DNA of 64,000 bases from Stieleria varia (GTDB lineage Bacteria > Planctomycetota > Planctomycetia > Pirellulales > Pirellulaceae): positions 2,356,001-2,420,000 of the forward strand of contig NZ_CP151726.1 in assembly GCF_038443385.1 (NCBI RefSeq), read 5' to 3'. Under the pieces are notes generated by a model. It searched no databases. It saw only the letters and a program-made list of their open reading frames with translations, and was not told where the DNA came from. Both the position numbers and the translations under genes were made by a program. Below are positions 46,628 to 54,946 of the stretch, in pieces; within the stretch, counting starts at the first letter, position 1, and the number at the start of each line of letters is the position of its first letter.

Positions 46628-46757
46628 TGCCTTGCCGCTCACCATTTCTGGACGCAACACGATTAAATCAGCAGTCTCTGCAGCTGGGGGAGGTAACATT
46701 TGCGCAGCACGGCACAATGCGTATGGTTTGAGTTTGAGCGTATGGTGGTGTTCGTTT

Positions 46758-46805
46758 TCGACTTGGAAAGTCGAACGACAATTGTCGCTCGACTTTCCAA
46801 GTCGA
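46758..46805. repeat. 48-bp near-perfect palindrome downstream of sucA
   Basis: TCGACTTGGAAAGTCGAACG continuing to ACAA (46758-46781) is complementary to 46782-46805 at 23 of 24 positions, with no loop. It lies about 60 bp past the sucA stop. It could act as a terminator or attenuator of read-through, but there is no T tract. Confidence 0.6.
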
Positions 46806-46864
46806 TAGCGTGCCCCGCCAAGCGTCTGGCCGTTACCAATCATTGACTTGCCCGTCACTGATCC

Positions 46865-49741
46865 TCACAGGCCTTCGAACGCGGCCTCGATCAGTTCCTT
46901 TTGCTCCAGAACATGAGCCGCCATGCTGCCGGTGCTGGGGCTGGCCGATTCGGCTCGCGTGATTGGGATCAATTTGAACCCTGCCGCGGTGAGTTCGTCG
47001 CCGAAGCTGAGTTTGACGTACGGCCAAGCTCCCATGTTCATCGGCTCGTCCTGCACCCAACGGATTTCCGTCCCGGATTTGAGGCCGTTGAACGTTGATA
47101 GGACTTCGTTCACGCCGAGCGGGTAGAGCTGTTCCAGACGCACCAGGGCGACATCGTTGATTTCGCGGGTGCGACGTTCCTTGAGCAAGTCGTAATAGAT
47201 CTTGCCGGTGCACAGCATCACTCGCCGAGCGTCGGACATCGCGACGTCCGGGTCCGTCAGGATCTTGCGGAATTGACCATCGGATAAGTCTTCGATCGGG
47301 CTGACCACTTCACCATGACGTAACAGGCTCTTGGGGGTCAGTACGATCAACGGTTTTCGCCATTTGCGAATCAGTTGGCGACGGAGCATGTGGTAGTGCT
47401 GCGCTGGTGTCGTGGGCTGGCAGACTTGAATGTTCTGTTCAGCGGACATGGCCAGGAAGCGTTCGACGCGGGCGCTGCAGTGCTCTGGGCCTTGGCCTTC
47501 GAAACCATGAGGCAGCATCATCACCAAACCACTGAGACGGTTCCATTTGTCCTCGGCGCTGGCGATGAACTGATCCACGATGACTTGGGCGCAATTCCAG
47601 AAGTCGCCAAACTGGGCTTCCCAGATCACCAAGCCGTTGGGCGAATCGAGCGAATAGCCGTACTCAAATCCCAGCACACCGGCCTCGCTCAACGGGCTGT
47701 TGTACAGTTCCAGTGGAGCTTGGTTTTCACTCAGATGCGACAACGGTGTGTAGCGTTCACCCGATCGGACGTCGTGCAGCACGGCGTGGCGTTGGCTAAA
47801 GGTTCCGCGTTCGCAATCCTGGCCGGTGAAGCGAATCGGGTAGCCTTCCACCAACAGAGAAGCGAACGCAGCAAGCTCGGCGGTGGCCCAATCAAACGGC
47901 AGCTTTCCAGCAGCCATTTGCCGACGATTGGCCATCGGCCGCTTGAGCTTTTTGTGGGGCGAGAAACCTTCCGGTAAACGTGTCAGCGAGTCAACGAGTT
48001 CTGACAGACGTTGACGGTCATAGGTCGTATCGGTTGGTTCGGTTGGTTCATCACCGCCGAAGTAATCGCTCCAGTTCGCAGCCAAGGTTTGCGTATCGGG
48101 AACGAATTTCTCGTGCTGGCTGGCTTCGAACTCAGACTCCAGTTTGGATGTTCGACTCTGCTGAATCTTTTCGGCTTCGTCGGGAGAAATTTTTCCAAGT
48201 CCCTCGAGTCGTTTGAGGTATTGAACTCGAACGCTGTCGCGACGGTCGATAACCGAGTACATCCGGGGTTGGGTGAACCGGGGCTCATCGCCTTCGTTGT
48301 GACCCCAGCGTCGATAGGCGTACAGGTCGATGACGACGTCTCGCTGGAATGTTTTGCGAAATTCCATCGCCAGTTCGACGACTTGGGCAACCGCCTCGGG
48401 GTCTTCGCCGTTGACGTGAAAGATTGGGATTTGCAGCATCTTTGCGATGTCGGTCGCGTACGTGCTGCTGCGTCCCTGGTTGGGTTCGGTGGTAAAGCCG
48501 ACTTGGTTGTTGATGATGATGTGCAGCGTCCCGCCGGTCTTGTAGCCCGCCAATTGGCTCAGGTTCAGCGTTTCCTGGACGACGCCTTCGCCCGCAAACG
48601 CGGCGTCGCCATGGATCAGGATCGTCATGCACTTGCTGCGATCCGTGTCACCCTGATGGTCCTGTTTGCATCGGGTTCGACCGAGCGCGACGACGTTGAC
48701 GAACTCCAGGTGGCTGGGGTTAAAGCAAAGTGAGATGTGGATCTTTTTGCCGGCCGCGGTTTTCCAGTCGCTGCTGTATCCCAAGTGATAGCGAACGTCG
48801 CCGCCGCCACGACTCATTTCGGGGTTCGGATCATCGAACGACCAAAAGATGTTCATGGCTCGTTTCTTGAGGATGTTCGCCATGACGTTCAAACGTCCGC
48901 GGTGAGCCATCCCCATCACGACTTCTTTGACCTCATGCTCGCCCGCCTTTTCCAACGCCAAGTCCAGCATCGGGATCAGGCTCTCAGCGCCTTCGAGCGA
49001 GAATGTTTTTGCGCCCACGAACTTGCGACGCACGAACTCTTCGAAAATCGATGCATCGGCCAGGCGTGCGTAAATACGGCGCTGGGTCTTGTGGGGCAGG
49101 TCCAATCGATTCTGGGTCGACTCCATCCTCTGCTGCAGCCAATCGCGAATCCCGCGGTCGTCGATGTGCATGAACTGCGCACCGATGCTACGACAGTACG
49201 TGTTTTTTAGTTTTTCTAGAATGGCATCCAGTGTCCCACCGCTGACGTGTTCAATCGTCGTGGTGTCCAGCGGTCGGCTGAGGTCCTCGTCGCTGATTCC
49301 GTAAAGAGTCGGATTCAGTTCGGGCGAATCGGGGCGAGCCAGACCCAGGGGATCCAGCTTGGCGACTAGGTGACCGCGGACGCGGTACTCGCGGACGAGC
49401 TGATTGATGCGGTGCTGCATCCGCGACATCCAAAGCGCTTGGTCTCGCACGATGTCTTGCTCGGACAACGGCTGGCCGTTTCGCAGAGGCGTGACCGCGG
49501 TGGGCTCTTTTCTAGGCGAGGGCTGAACCGTTTGAGGTGGTCCCCCATCGGTGACGGATACCGTGGTTTTGGCGATTTCATTGGCGTCAACGGCCCGTTT
49601 TTCTTTGTCCCGGTCGGCCAGCGCCGCCGATCCGATGACAAATTGCTCAAAGTACTCCCGCCAAGAAAGGGGGACACTTTCGGGATCACGCACATATTGG
49701 ACATACAAATCGTCGATGTAGTCCACACTGTAGCTATTCAT
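46865..49741 (-). CDS. sucA: 2-oxoglutarate dehydrogenase E1 component
   Basis: Thiamine-diphosphate-dependent decarboxylase of the TCA-cycle 2-oxoglutarate dehydrogenase complex. The 958 residues, a normal length, begin MNSYSVDYIDDLYVQYVRDP with the conserved SWREYFEQF. Seen in order: the linker with QDIVRDQALWMSRMQHRINQ, GMAHRGRLNVMANI, YHLGYSSDW, CFNPSHLEFVNVVALGRTRC, the TPP-binding ILIHGDAAFAGEGVVQETLN and NNQVGFTTEPNQGRSS, NGEDPEAVAQVVELA, and the C-terminal pyrimidine domain with FGDFWNCAQVIVDQFI and MLPHGFEGQGPEHCSARVER. The E2 gene is not next to it here. It is divergent from the ABC-F gene. Confidence 0.97.
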   Translation of the reverse strand: MNSYSVDYIDDLYVQYVRDPESVPLSWREYFEQFVIGSAALADRDKEKRAVDANEIAKTTVSVTDGGPPQTVQPSPRKEPTAVTPLRNGQPLSEQDIVRDQALWMSRMQHRINQLVREYRVRGHLVAKLDPLGLARPDSPELNPTLYGISDEDLSRPLDTTTIEHVSGGTLDAILEKLKNTYCRSIGAQFMHIDDRGIRDWLQQRMESTQNRLDLPHKTQRRIYARLADASIFEEFVRRKFVGAKTFSLEGAESLIPMLDLALEKAGEHEVKEVVMGMAHRGRLNVMANILKKRAMNIFWSFDDPNPEMSRGGGDVRYHLGYSSDWKTAAGKKIHISLCFNPSHLEFVNVVALGRTRCKQDHQGDTDRSKCMTILIHGDAAFAGEGVVQETLNLSQLAGYKTGGTLHIIINNQVGFTTEPNQGRSSTYATDIAKMLQIPIFHVNGEDPEAVAQVVELAMEFRKTFQRDVVIDLYAYRRWGHNEGDEPRFTQPRMYSVIDRRDSVRVQYLKRLEGLGKISPDEAEKIQQSRTSKLESEFEASQHEKFVPDTQTLAANWSDYFGGDEPTEPTDTTYDRQRLSELVDSLTRLPEGFSPHKKLKRPMANRRQMAAGKLPFDWATAELAAFASLLVEGYPIRFTGQDCERGTFSQRHAVLHDVRSGERYTPLSHLSENQAPLELYNSPLSEAGVLGFEYGYSLDSPNGLVIWEAQFGDFWNCAQVIVDQFIASAEDKWNRLSGLVMMLPHGFEGQGPEHCSARVERFLAMSAEQNIQVCQPTTPAQHYHMLRRQLIRKWRKPLIVLTPKSLLRHGEVVSPIEDLSDGQFRKILTDPDVAMSDARRVMLCTGKIYYDLLKERRTREINDVALVRLEQLYPLGVNEVLSTFNGLKSGTEIRWVQDEPMNMGAWPYVKLSFGDELTAAGFKLIPITRAESASPSTGSMAAHVLEQKELIEAAFEGL

Positions 49742-50067
49742 ATCAGCCGGAGCCGGTCGCGGTCATTGAGGCGGGGCGAGAAAGACGGCGACGGGTAACC
49801 GACCAGGACAGGGCATCCTGCCACGGCGGGCACCGCATCTCCGTACTTGGAACAGTTTAGGAATGTCGCACCAAATCGTCATCTGCCAAAACACGATCTG
49901 GCGAGCAATTTAGGAAATCGTTCACGACCCGGGTAGCCGCGATGTTGGAGGATTGTCCTGGGCCGCCGCCCTGCTATCGTTTGTCGAAATTGACCGTTTC
50001 TGGAAGCTCAAAAACACTGTTTTGACCTCCATCCACCCTTCTGCACCATTTTTTCTCTGATCCCGTC
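49742..50067. other. Intergenic region between sucA and the ABC-F gene
   Basis: A 326-bp divergent interval that must contain both promoters. I see no ORF, strong hairpin or recognisable repeat. Confidence 0.5.
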
Positions 50068-51861
50068 ATGCCCGTTCTGATTCAAGTCCGCGATGGCCAC
50101 AAGCGATTTGGCGACCAAGTCTTGCTGGAGGGGGCAGAATTGTCGCTGGTCGATGACGTAAAAGTCGGCTTCATCGGCCGAAACGGAGCCGGCAAGAGCA
50201 CCCTGCTGCAAGCTTTGCTGGGCAACGAGGAGCTGGAAAAGGGCGAAGTGATCCACCACCCTTCGCTGCGTATCGGATACCTCCGACAACACGATCCCTT
50301 CAAGCCCGACGAGTCCGCGTTGGATTTTCTGATGCGAGACAGCGGACAACCGGATTGGCGTTGCGGGGAAGTCGCCGGACAATTCGAACTCAAAGGCGAC
50401 TATCTGGAAGGCCCGGTCAAGGCACTTTCCGGCGGTTGGCAAACCCGCGTCAAATTGGCCGCGCTGCTGTTGCACGACCCCAATCTCTTGATGCTCGACG
50501 AACCCACCAACTTCCTCGACCTCCGCACCCAAATCCTGCTGGAACACTTCCTGCGCGGTTTCAACAAAGCCGCCCTGATCGTCAGCCACGACCGCGCGTT
50601 TCTCAAAGCAACCTGTTCGCAAACCCTGGAGCTTTCGCGTGGCAAGCTGACGATGTATCCGGGCAAGATCGACGCGTTCCTGGAATATCGTGAAGAACGA
50701 AGGGAGCACGACCGCCGAGTCAACGCGACCACGATCGCGAAACAAAAGCAGTTGCAACGCTTCATCGAGAAAAACCGCGCCAACGCGGCAACCGCCAGCC
50801 AAGCTCGCAGCAAGGCCAAGCAGCTCGCTCGGCTTCAGACCTCCGAGATCGAAGTCGATGAGCCCACCGTCTGCATTCGAGCCCCGCGAGTCCAGCCCCG
50901 TCAAGGAACCGTCGCCCGCTGCGAAGGCTTGGCGATCGGCTATCCGGGCAACGTCGTCGCCAAGAATATCAACTTGGAGATCGAGCACGGACAACGTGCC
51001 GCAATCGTCGGTGACAACGGACAAGGAAAAACGACGCTGCTGCGGACGCTCGTGGACTCCCTGGCTCCCATCGAAGGCACCATCAAATGGGGCTACGGCA
51101 CCGAATTGGGCACCTACGCGCAACACGTCTACACGTCATTGGACGAACGACAAACCGTCCTGGAGCACTTGGAGTACGCCTCCGACCAGCAAACCACTCG
51201 CCAAGACTGTCTTGCGATGGCCGGTGCGTTGCTGTTCCGCGACTCGCACATCCAAAAGAAAGTCAAAGTCCTCAGCGGGGGCGAACGTGCACGTCTTTGC
51301 ATGGCCGGATTGTTGCTGGGAACCGCCAACGTGTTGGTTCTGGACGAACCCGGTAACCACCTTGATGTCGAGACGGTCGAAGCGTTGGCCGAAGCGTTGG
51401 TGGAGTACAAGGGCACCGTGATCTTCACCAGCCACGACCGGCACTTCATGAGACGCGTCGCCACGAACGTGATCGAAGTCCGTAACGGGACGGTCAAGAA
51501 TTACTTTGGCGACTACGACAGCTACCTCGAAAGCGTGGAGAGCGAGATCGACGAAGGAGAGCGGCAACGCAATTTGACGGCGGGCAAGTCCGCCGACTCC
51601 AAACCAGGCAAGCCACCTGAGGACAAGATCACCGCGGTTGACTATCGCCAGAACCAGCGAGACCAACGCAAGACAGAAAAGGAGATCAAGAATCTGGAAA
51701 AGAAAATCGCTCGACTGGATGACGAAAAACGCCAGTTGAACGAGAGTCTGTTGACCGAAACCAATCCCGACGCCGCGCTGAAACTGCACGAGCAGCTCAC
51801 CCAAATCACGCAAGAGTTGCAAGACGCCGAAGAACGCTGGCTGGAGCTGAGCGAGTTCTAA
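50068..51861 (+). CDS. ABC-F family ATPase
   Basis: A 597-residue soluble protein with two ABC ATPase domains and no membrane segments, the ABC-F type that acts on ribosomes. Domain 1: Walker A GFIGRNGAGKSTLLQ, signature ALSGGWQTRVKLA, Walker B LLMLDEPTNFLDL. The linker (residues ~205-260, RREHDRRVNATTIAKQKQLQ) is the usual charged helical arm. Domain 2: AIVGDNGQGKTTLLR, VLSGGERARLCMAGLLL, VLVLDEPGNHLDVE. A C-terminal coiled coil (KEIKNLEKKIARLDDEKRQL) resembles that of Uup, so Uup-like is the closest call. The second Walker A and the PGNH in place of PTNH vary slightly. It stands alone. Confidence 0.93.
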   Translation: MPVLIQVRDGHKRFGDQVLLEGAELSLVDDVKVGFIGRNGAGKSTLLQALLGNEELEKGEVIHHPSLRIGYLRQHDPFKPDESALDFLMRDSGQPDWRCGEVAGQFELKGDYLEGPVKALSGGWQTRVKLAALLLHDPNLLMLDEPTNFLDLRTQILLEHFLRGFNKAALIVSHDRAFLKATCSQTLELSRGKLTMYPGKIDAFLEYREERREHDRRVNATTIAKQKQLQRFIEKNRANAATASQARSKAKQLARLQTSEIEVDEPTVCIRAPRVQPRQGTVARCEGLAIGYPGNVVAKNINLEIEHGQRAAIVGDNGQGKTTLLRTLVDSLAPIEGTIKWGYGTELGTYAQHVYTSLDERQTVLEHLEYASDQQTTRQDCLAMAGALLFRDSHIQKKVKVLSGGERARLCMAGLLLGTANVLVLDEPGNHLDVETVEALAEALVEYKGTVIFTSHDRHFMRRVATNVIEVRNGTVKNYFGDYDSYLESVESEIDEGERQRNLTAGKSADSKPGKPPEDKITAVDYRQNQRDQRKTEKEIKNLEKKIARLDDEKRQLNESLLTETNPDAALKLHEQLTQITQELQDAEERWLELSEF

Positions 51862-51909
51862 CCGCCGCGACCGTTAGCACCTGGGCTGTTGAGCGAGACG
51901 CAGTCCAGG

Positions 51910-52018
51910 CTAGTGGGCTGTTGATTTAATCGAAATTGGGAACGCAAGAGTGAGCCGTGGGCCGTAAGGCACCGGGCAATGCGGTAGGCCCGGCCGCTTA
52001 CGCGTCGCGGCTCACTAA
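51910..52018. mobile_element. Second MITE-like element, copy G (right end replaced)
   Basis: From CTAG 51910 the sequence matches copy F (41699-41823) almost base for base, to CGCGTCGCGGCTCACTAA. Then, instead of the terminal inverted repeat, it runs into GTCAGCAGTCTC and another interspersed repeat. The element is therefore truncated or recombined at the right. Confidence 0.65.
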
Positions 52019-52027
52019 GTCAGCAGT

Positions 52028-52108
52028 CTCCTGCGCCGGTGGAGGTGACAGCAGACCCAGCGCAAACCCAAAATGCCACAACTCCAAACTTTGAGCAGTC
52101 CAGCCTAT
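52028..52108. repeat. Interspersed repeat, copy of the 33029 type
   Basis: GCGCCGGTGGAGGTGACAGC through CCAAACTTTGAGCAGTCCAG, closely similar to 33029-33110. It lies in the 330-bp gap between the ABC-F gene and the small membrane protein gene. Confidence 0.7.
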
Positions 52109-52193
52109 TGCGTCACGCATAGGGGACACATAGCCTTTGGGATGACGTAGGAGCCTTTAGTCACCGACGTTTGGTCATGGAGCAGAGCGAAAA

Positions 52194-52787
52194 GTGGAAA
52201 CCGACTCAACGACCGAAAACTCGCCAGCAGCTCCATTGTCGGAGCAACATTTCCAAGAGCTGGCCTTCGCAACTCAGCGTGCACTGCCGGTTCGCCGAGC
52301 AGCAAGAGTGGCTGCATTCAACGGATGGATCACTGCCATCATCGCAGCCCTCTCCCTGCCATTCGCTGTCACAGGTTTGATTGCCCTCCTGGTGGCGATC
52401 GGATTGGGCGTTGTCGCGTTTCTGGAGTTTCGAGGACGCAGGCAACTGCTGGCGTTCAAACCCGAAGGCGCAACGCTGCTTGGGTGGAATCAAGCGGGGT
52501 TCATGACCTTGATCATTGCCTACTGCTGTTGGATGCTCTTCAGCGGAGCCACCGATCTGGATGCGCACCCAGAATACGCCCAGTTGTTGGGCGCTCAAGG
52601 AAGAGAGCTTTACCGATCCTTGGTCGTCGCGTTTTACTCAGCCGTGATTGTACTGACGGTGATCTTTCAGGGTGGCAATTCGCTGTACTATTTTTCGCGA
52701 CGAAAGCACGTCGCTACGTATTTGGAGCAGACGCCGAAGTGGGTCCAAGATCTGCAGCAAGCCAATTCGGGCGCGATGTCAACGTAA
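52194..52787 (+). CDS. Four-TM hypothetical membrane protein
   Basis: A 197-residue inner-membrane protein of unknown function, starting at GTG 52194 (VETDSTTENSPAAPLSEQHF). After a soluble N-terminus, four helices are visible: GWITAIIAALSLPFAVTGLI, ALLVAIGLGVVAFLEF, AGFMTLIIAYCCWMLFSGAT and LVVAFYSAVIVLTVIFQGGN. A basic patch (RGRRQLLAF) follows helix 2. The C-terminus (YFSRRKHVATYLEQTPKWVQ) is soluble. It is convergent with the phosphoesterase gene, 17 bp away. Confidence 0.75.
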   Translation: METDSTTENSPAAPLSEQHFQELAFATQRALPVRRAARVAAFNGWITAIIAALSLPFAVTGLIALLVAIGLGVVAFLEFRGRRQLLAFKPEGATLLGWNQAGFMTLIIAYCCWMLFSGATDLDAHPEYAQLLGAQGRELYRSLVVAFYSAVIVLTVIFQGGNSLYYFSRRKHVATYLEQTPKWVQDLQQANSGAMST

Positions 52788-52804
52788 CCAGTCGCGTGGC
52801 GCGC

Positions 52805-53443
52805 TCATGTGAATTCACGATTCAGAATCTCACATTCACCTCCGGTGGCGAGACTGAAAACGGTGTACGAATGATCGGTGAGATCCAGAATGCCGCAGGT
52901 GTGGCTGTCTCGGCTTTGCAGATTGCAAACGGAACCTGGATTCAATACCCGCTTGCCTTTGTATCGGATGTCAAAGGGATAGTGTGTGTGCCCCACAACC
53001 AAGATGTCTGCCTCCATACGAGCCAAATCCTTCTTGAACGTCTTTGACAGTTTCTCACAACTGGGGTCTTGGAACACCGGTGCCCCGTTGTCCGATGGTG
53101 TAGCGTGTGCCAACAACATCGTCGAGCCAACCCATACAAACGACTGCGTCAGTGGCAGTCCTCTGAGGAAATCGACCGATGCGGCGCTGAGCGTGGAGTC
53201 ATCTTGGACTTCCACATGAGCTTGCAACTCGTGGTGGCGAACCGCGTTCTCGTCGTGGTTTCCTTGCACGCAGGGAATGGCATGCTGACGAAAATAGTCG
53301 ATCACGCCGTGATCGTTGCTCCCTCGCTCAACAAGATCTCCGGCGCAAAGGACCCTCTGGACTGAAGCCAATTGCATGTGACTTAGCGCCATGTTCAGTG
53401 ATGTGAGATCTCCGTGAATGTCCGAAATGATTCCGATCTTCAT
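52805..53443 (-). CDS. Metallophosphoesterase (YfcE/MJ0936-like)
   Basis: A 212-residue calcineurin-like phosphoesterase. The dimetal motifs are complete: IGIISDIHGDL, CAGDLVERGS, CVQGNHDENA, LLAHATPSD and VVGHTHYPFDI, with LNPGSVCNLQ near the C-terminus. The pattern and short length match the small family that hydrolyses phosphodiesters or nucleotides in the cytoplasm; the substrate is unknown. I place the start at ATG 53443, which shares its G-A with the preceding TGA (TGATG), a coupling overlap with the oxidoreductase gene. Confidence 0.92.
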   Translation of the reverse strand: MKIGIISDIHGDLTSLNMALSHMQLASVQRVLCAGDLVERGSNDHGVIDYFRQHAIPCVQGNHDENAVRHHELQAHVEVQDDSTLSAASVDFLRGLPLTQSFVWVGSTMLLAHATPSDNGAPVFQDPSCEKLSKTFKKDLARMEADILVVGHTHYPFDIRYKGKRVLNPGSVCNLQSRDSHTCGILDLTDHSYTVFSLATGGECEILNREFT

Positions 53444-54828
53444 CACAACACTTTCGTTTTGCCGGGCGTCGGGATCGCGTAGGTCCCATCCGTTTGAGCC
53501 GGAACGGGCGAGGCATCGTCGAAGGACAGCGGATCAAAGATCTCATCCGTTCCCGACGCCAACGCCTCATCCCACTGGATGACCTTGCCGGAGTAAGTCG
53601 CCATTCGTCCCATGATTGCGGACATCGTACTGTGCGCCGAATACTCGACTTCGTTGTACGGCTGGTCGCTGAGCACGGCTTCGATCAGCGTATTCCACTC
53701 CACTTGATAGGGGCTTTGATAGTCCTTGCCCTTTTGACGAGGCGTCCGCCAAAGCTCTTTCTCTGTGCCAGTTTCATCGATCAGCGACAGCGAGCTAGCA
53801 CCGGTACCCAGGTTTGCACGACCGCGAGATCCCTCGATGACTTCGCCGACATAGTTCTTGCATCCCGGGATCTGACGGCAATAACTGTGCATGGGAGTGC
53901 CGTTGGCGTAGGAAAACAGAACCGCATGGTGGTCGTAGATGTTCCCAAAGCGAGGCTCCACGCGTACTTGTCGTCCCCCCATTCCTTCCGCTGAAACAGG
54001 ATGGTCCTGCATCGCCCAGTTGCAGACATCGATGTTGTGAATGTGCTGTTCGCAGATATGATCGCCGCTGAGGAAGTCGAAAAAGTACCAGTTGCGAATT
54101 TGGTACTCCAGTTCCGTCATGTCTTCCCGGGGAACGGGTGTCTTGGCGGGAGCACTTGCATTCCAAAAGCATCGCATGGCGGTGACACGACCGATGACGC
54201 CACCGTGGATCTTTTCCATTGCGGTGAGGTAACTGTCTTGGTGGTGACGCTGCAGTCCGACACCGACCTTGAGATTCTTTTCTTTCGCTCTCATGGCGTC
54301 TTCCAAAACCGCTCGAATCCCGGATGGCGTGGATGCGACGGGCTTTTCCATGAACACGTGCTTGCCAGCGGCCACCGCGTATCGAAAGTGCGCGGGGCGG
54401 AACCCGGGAGGTCCCGTCAGGATCACGAGGTCGACTTCACTGTCGATCAGCTTGCGATACGCATCGAGTCCCGTGAAACGGCGTTCGGGAGGAACATCAA
54501 TCGCGTTGCCAAACCCGTTTCCGGCCTCAATCTTGCTCACGCCCGGTTTGCCGCGCAGCAGCGAACTCAAGCTGCCTTCCAATCGGTCAACAAATGCGTC
54601 CGCCATTGCCACAAGTTGAACATCGTTGCCGGTGGAGAGAGCGTGAGCGGCTGCCCCCGTGCCACGACCACCGCAACCCACCAAACCGATCTTCAGCGGC
54701 TCGGATGACGTCGTCTCGGCGGCTGACGCGAATTGGGTGTTCGCTACGTTCATGGTCATCGCCGCAGTTCCGGCGACCGCAGAGTGCCTCAGCACACTGC
54801 GTCGATCCATTCGAGAGGCCTGATTCAT
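53443..54828 (-). CDS. Gfo/Idh/MocA-family oxidoreductase with Tat signal
   Basis: A 461-residue NAD(P)-dependent dehydrogenase predicted to be exported folded. The N-terminus MNQASRMDRRSVLRHSAVAG has a twin-arginine motif and a hydrophobic stretch ending near FASAAE. The Rossmann loop is KIGLVGCGGRGTGAAAHALS, and the family's catalytic Lys lies in HVFMEKPVASTPSGIRA. CEQHIHNIDVCNWAMQDHP gives the conserved His pair. Family members act on sugars or inositols; many planctomycete copies are Tat-exported, with unknown substrates. The downstream phosphoesterase gene overlaps its stop. Confidence 0.93.
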   Translation of the reverse strand: MNQASRMDRRSVLRHSAVAGTAAMTMNVANTQFASAAETTSSEPLKIGLVGCGGRGTGAAAHALSTGNDVQLVAMADAFVDRLEGSLSSLLRGKPGVSKIEAGNGFGNAIDVPPERRFTGLDAYRKLIDSEVDLVILTGPPGFRPAHFRYAVAAGKHVFMEKPVASTPSGIRAVLEDAMRAKEKNLKVGVGLQRHHQDSYLTAMEKIHGGVIGRVTAMRCFWNASAPAKTPVPREDMTELEYQIRNWYFFDFLSGDHICEQHIHNIDVCNWAMQDHPVSAEGMGGRQVRVEPRFGNIYDHHAVLFSYANGTPMHSYCRQIPGCKNYVGEVIEGSRGRANLGTGASSLSLIDETGTEKELWRTPRQKGKDYQSPYQVEWNTLIEAVLSDQPYNEVEYSAHSTMSAIMGRMATYSGKVIQWDEALASGTDEIFDPLSFDDASPVPAQTDGTYAIPTPGKTKVL

Positions 54829-54946
54829 GACCTGGTGTTCATCATCTGGGGGAAACGCGACGCGTATGTCACGCGAGATTCTGGAATTAGCAGCACAGAT
54901 GATAGAGCCACGGGGGCGAGATCACAAGTTTTTGCTCAACCGCGTG

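Noticed and set aside
50008-51126. 372-codon minus-strand frame opposite the ABC-F gene
   Set aside because: Its product shows no domain and lies entirely antisense to Walker and signature motifs of the ABC-F gene.
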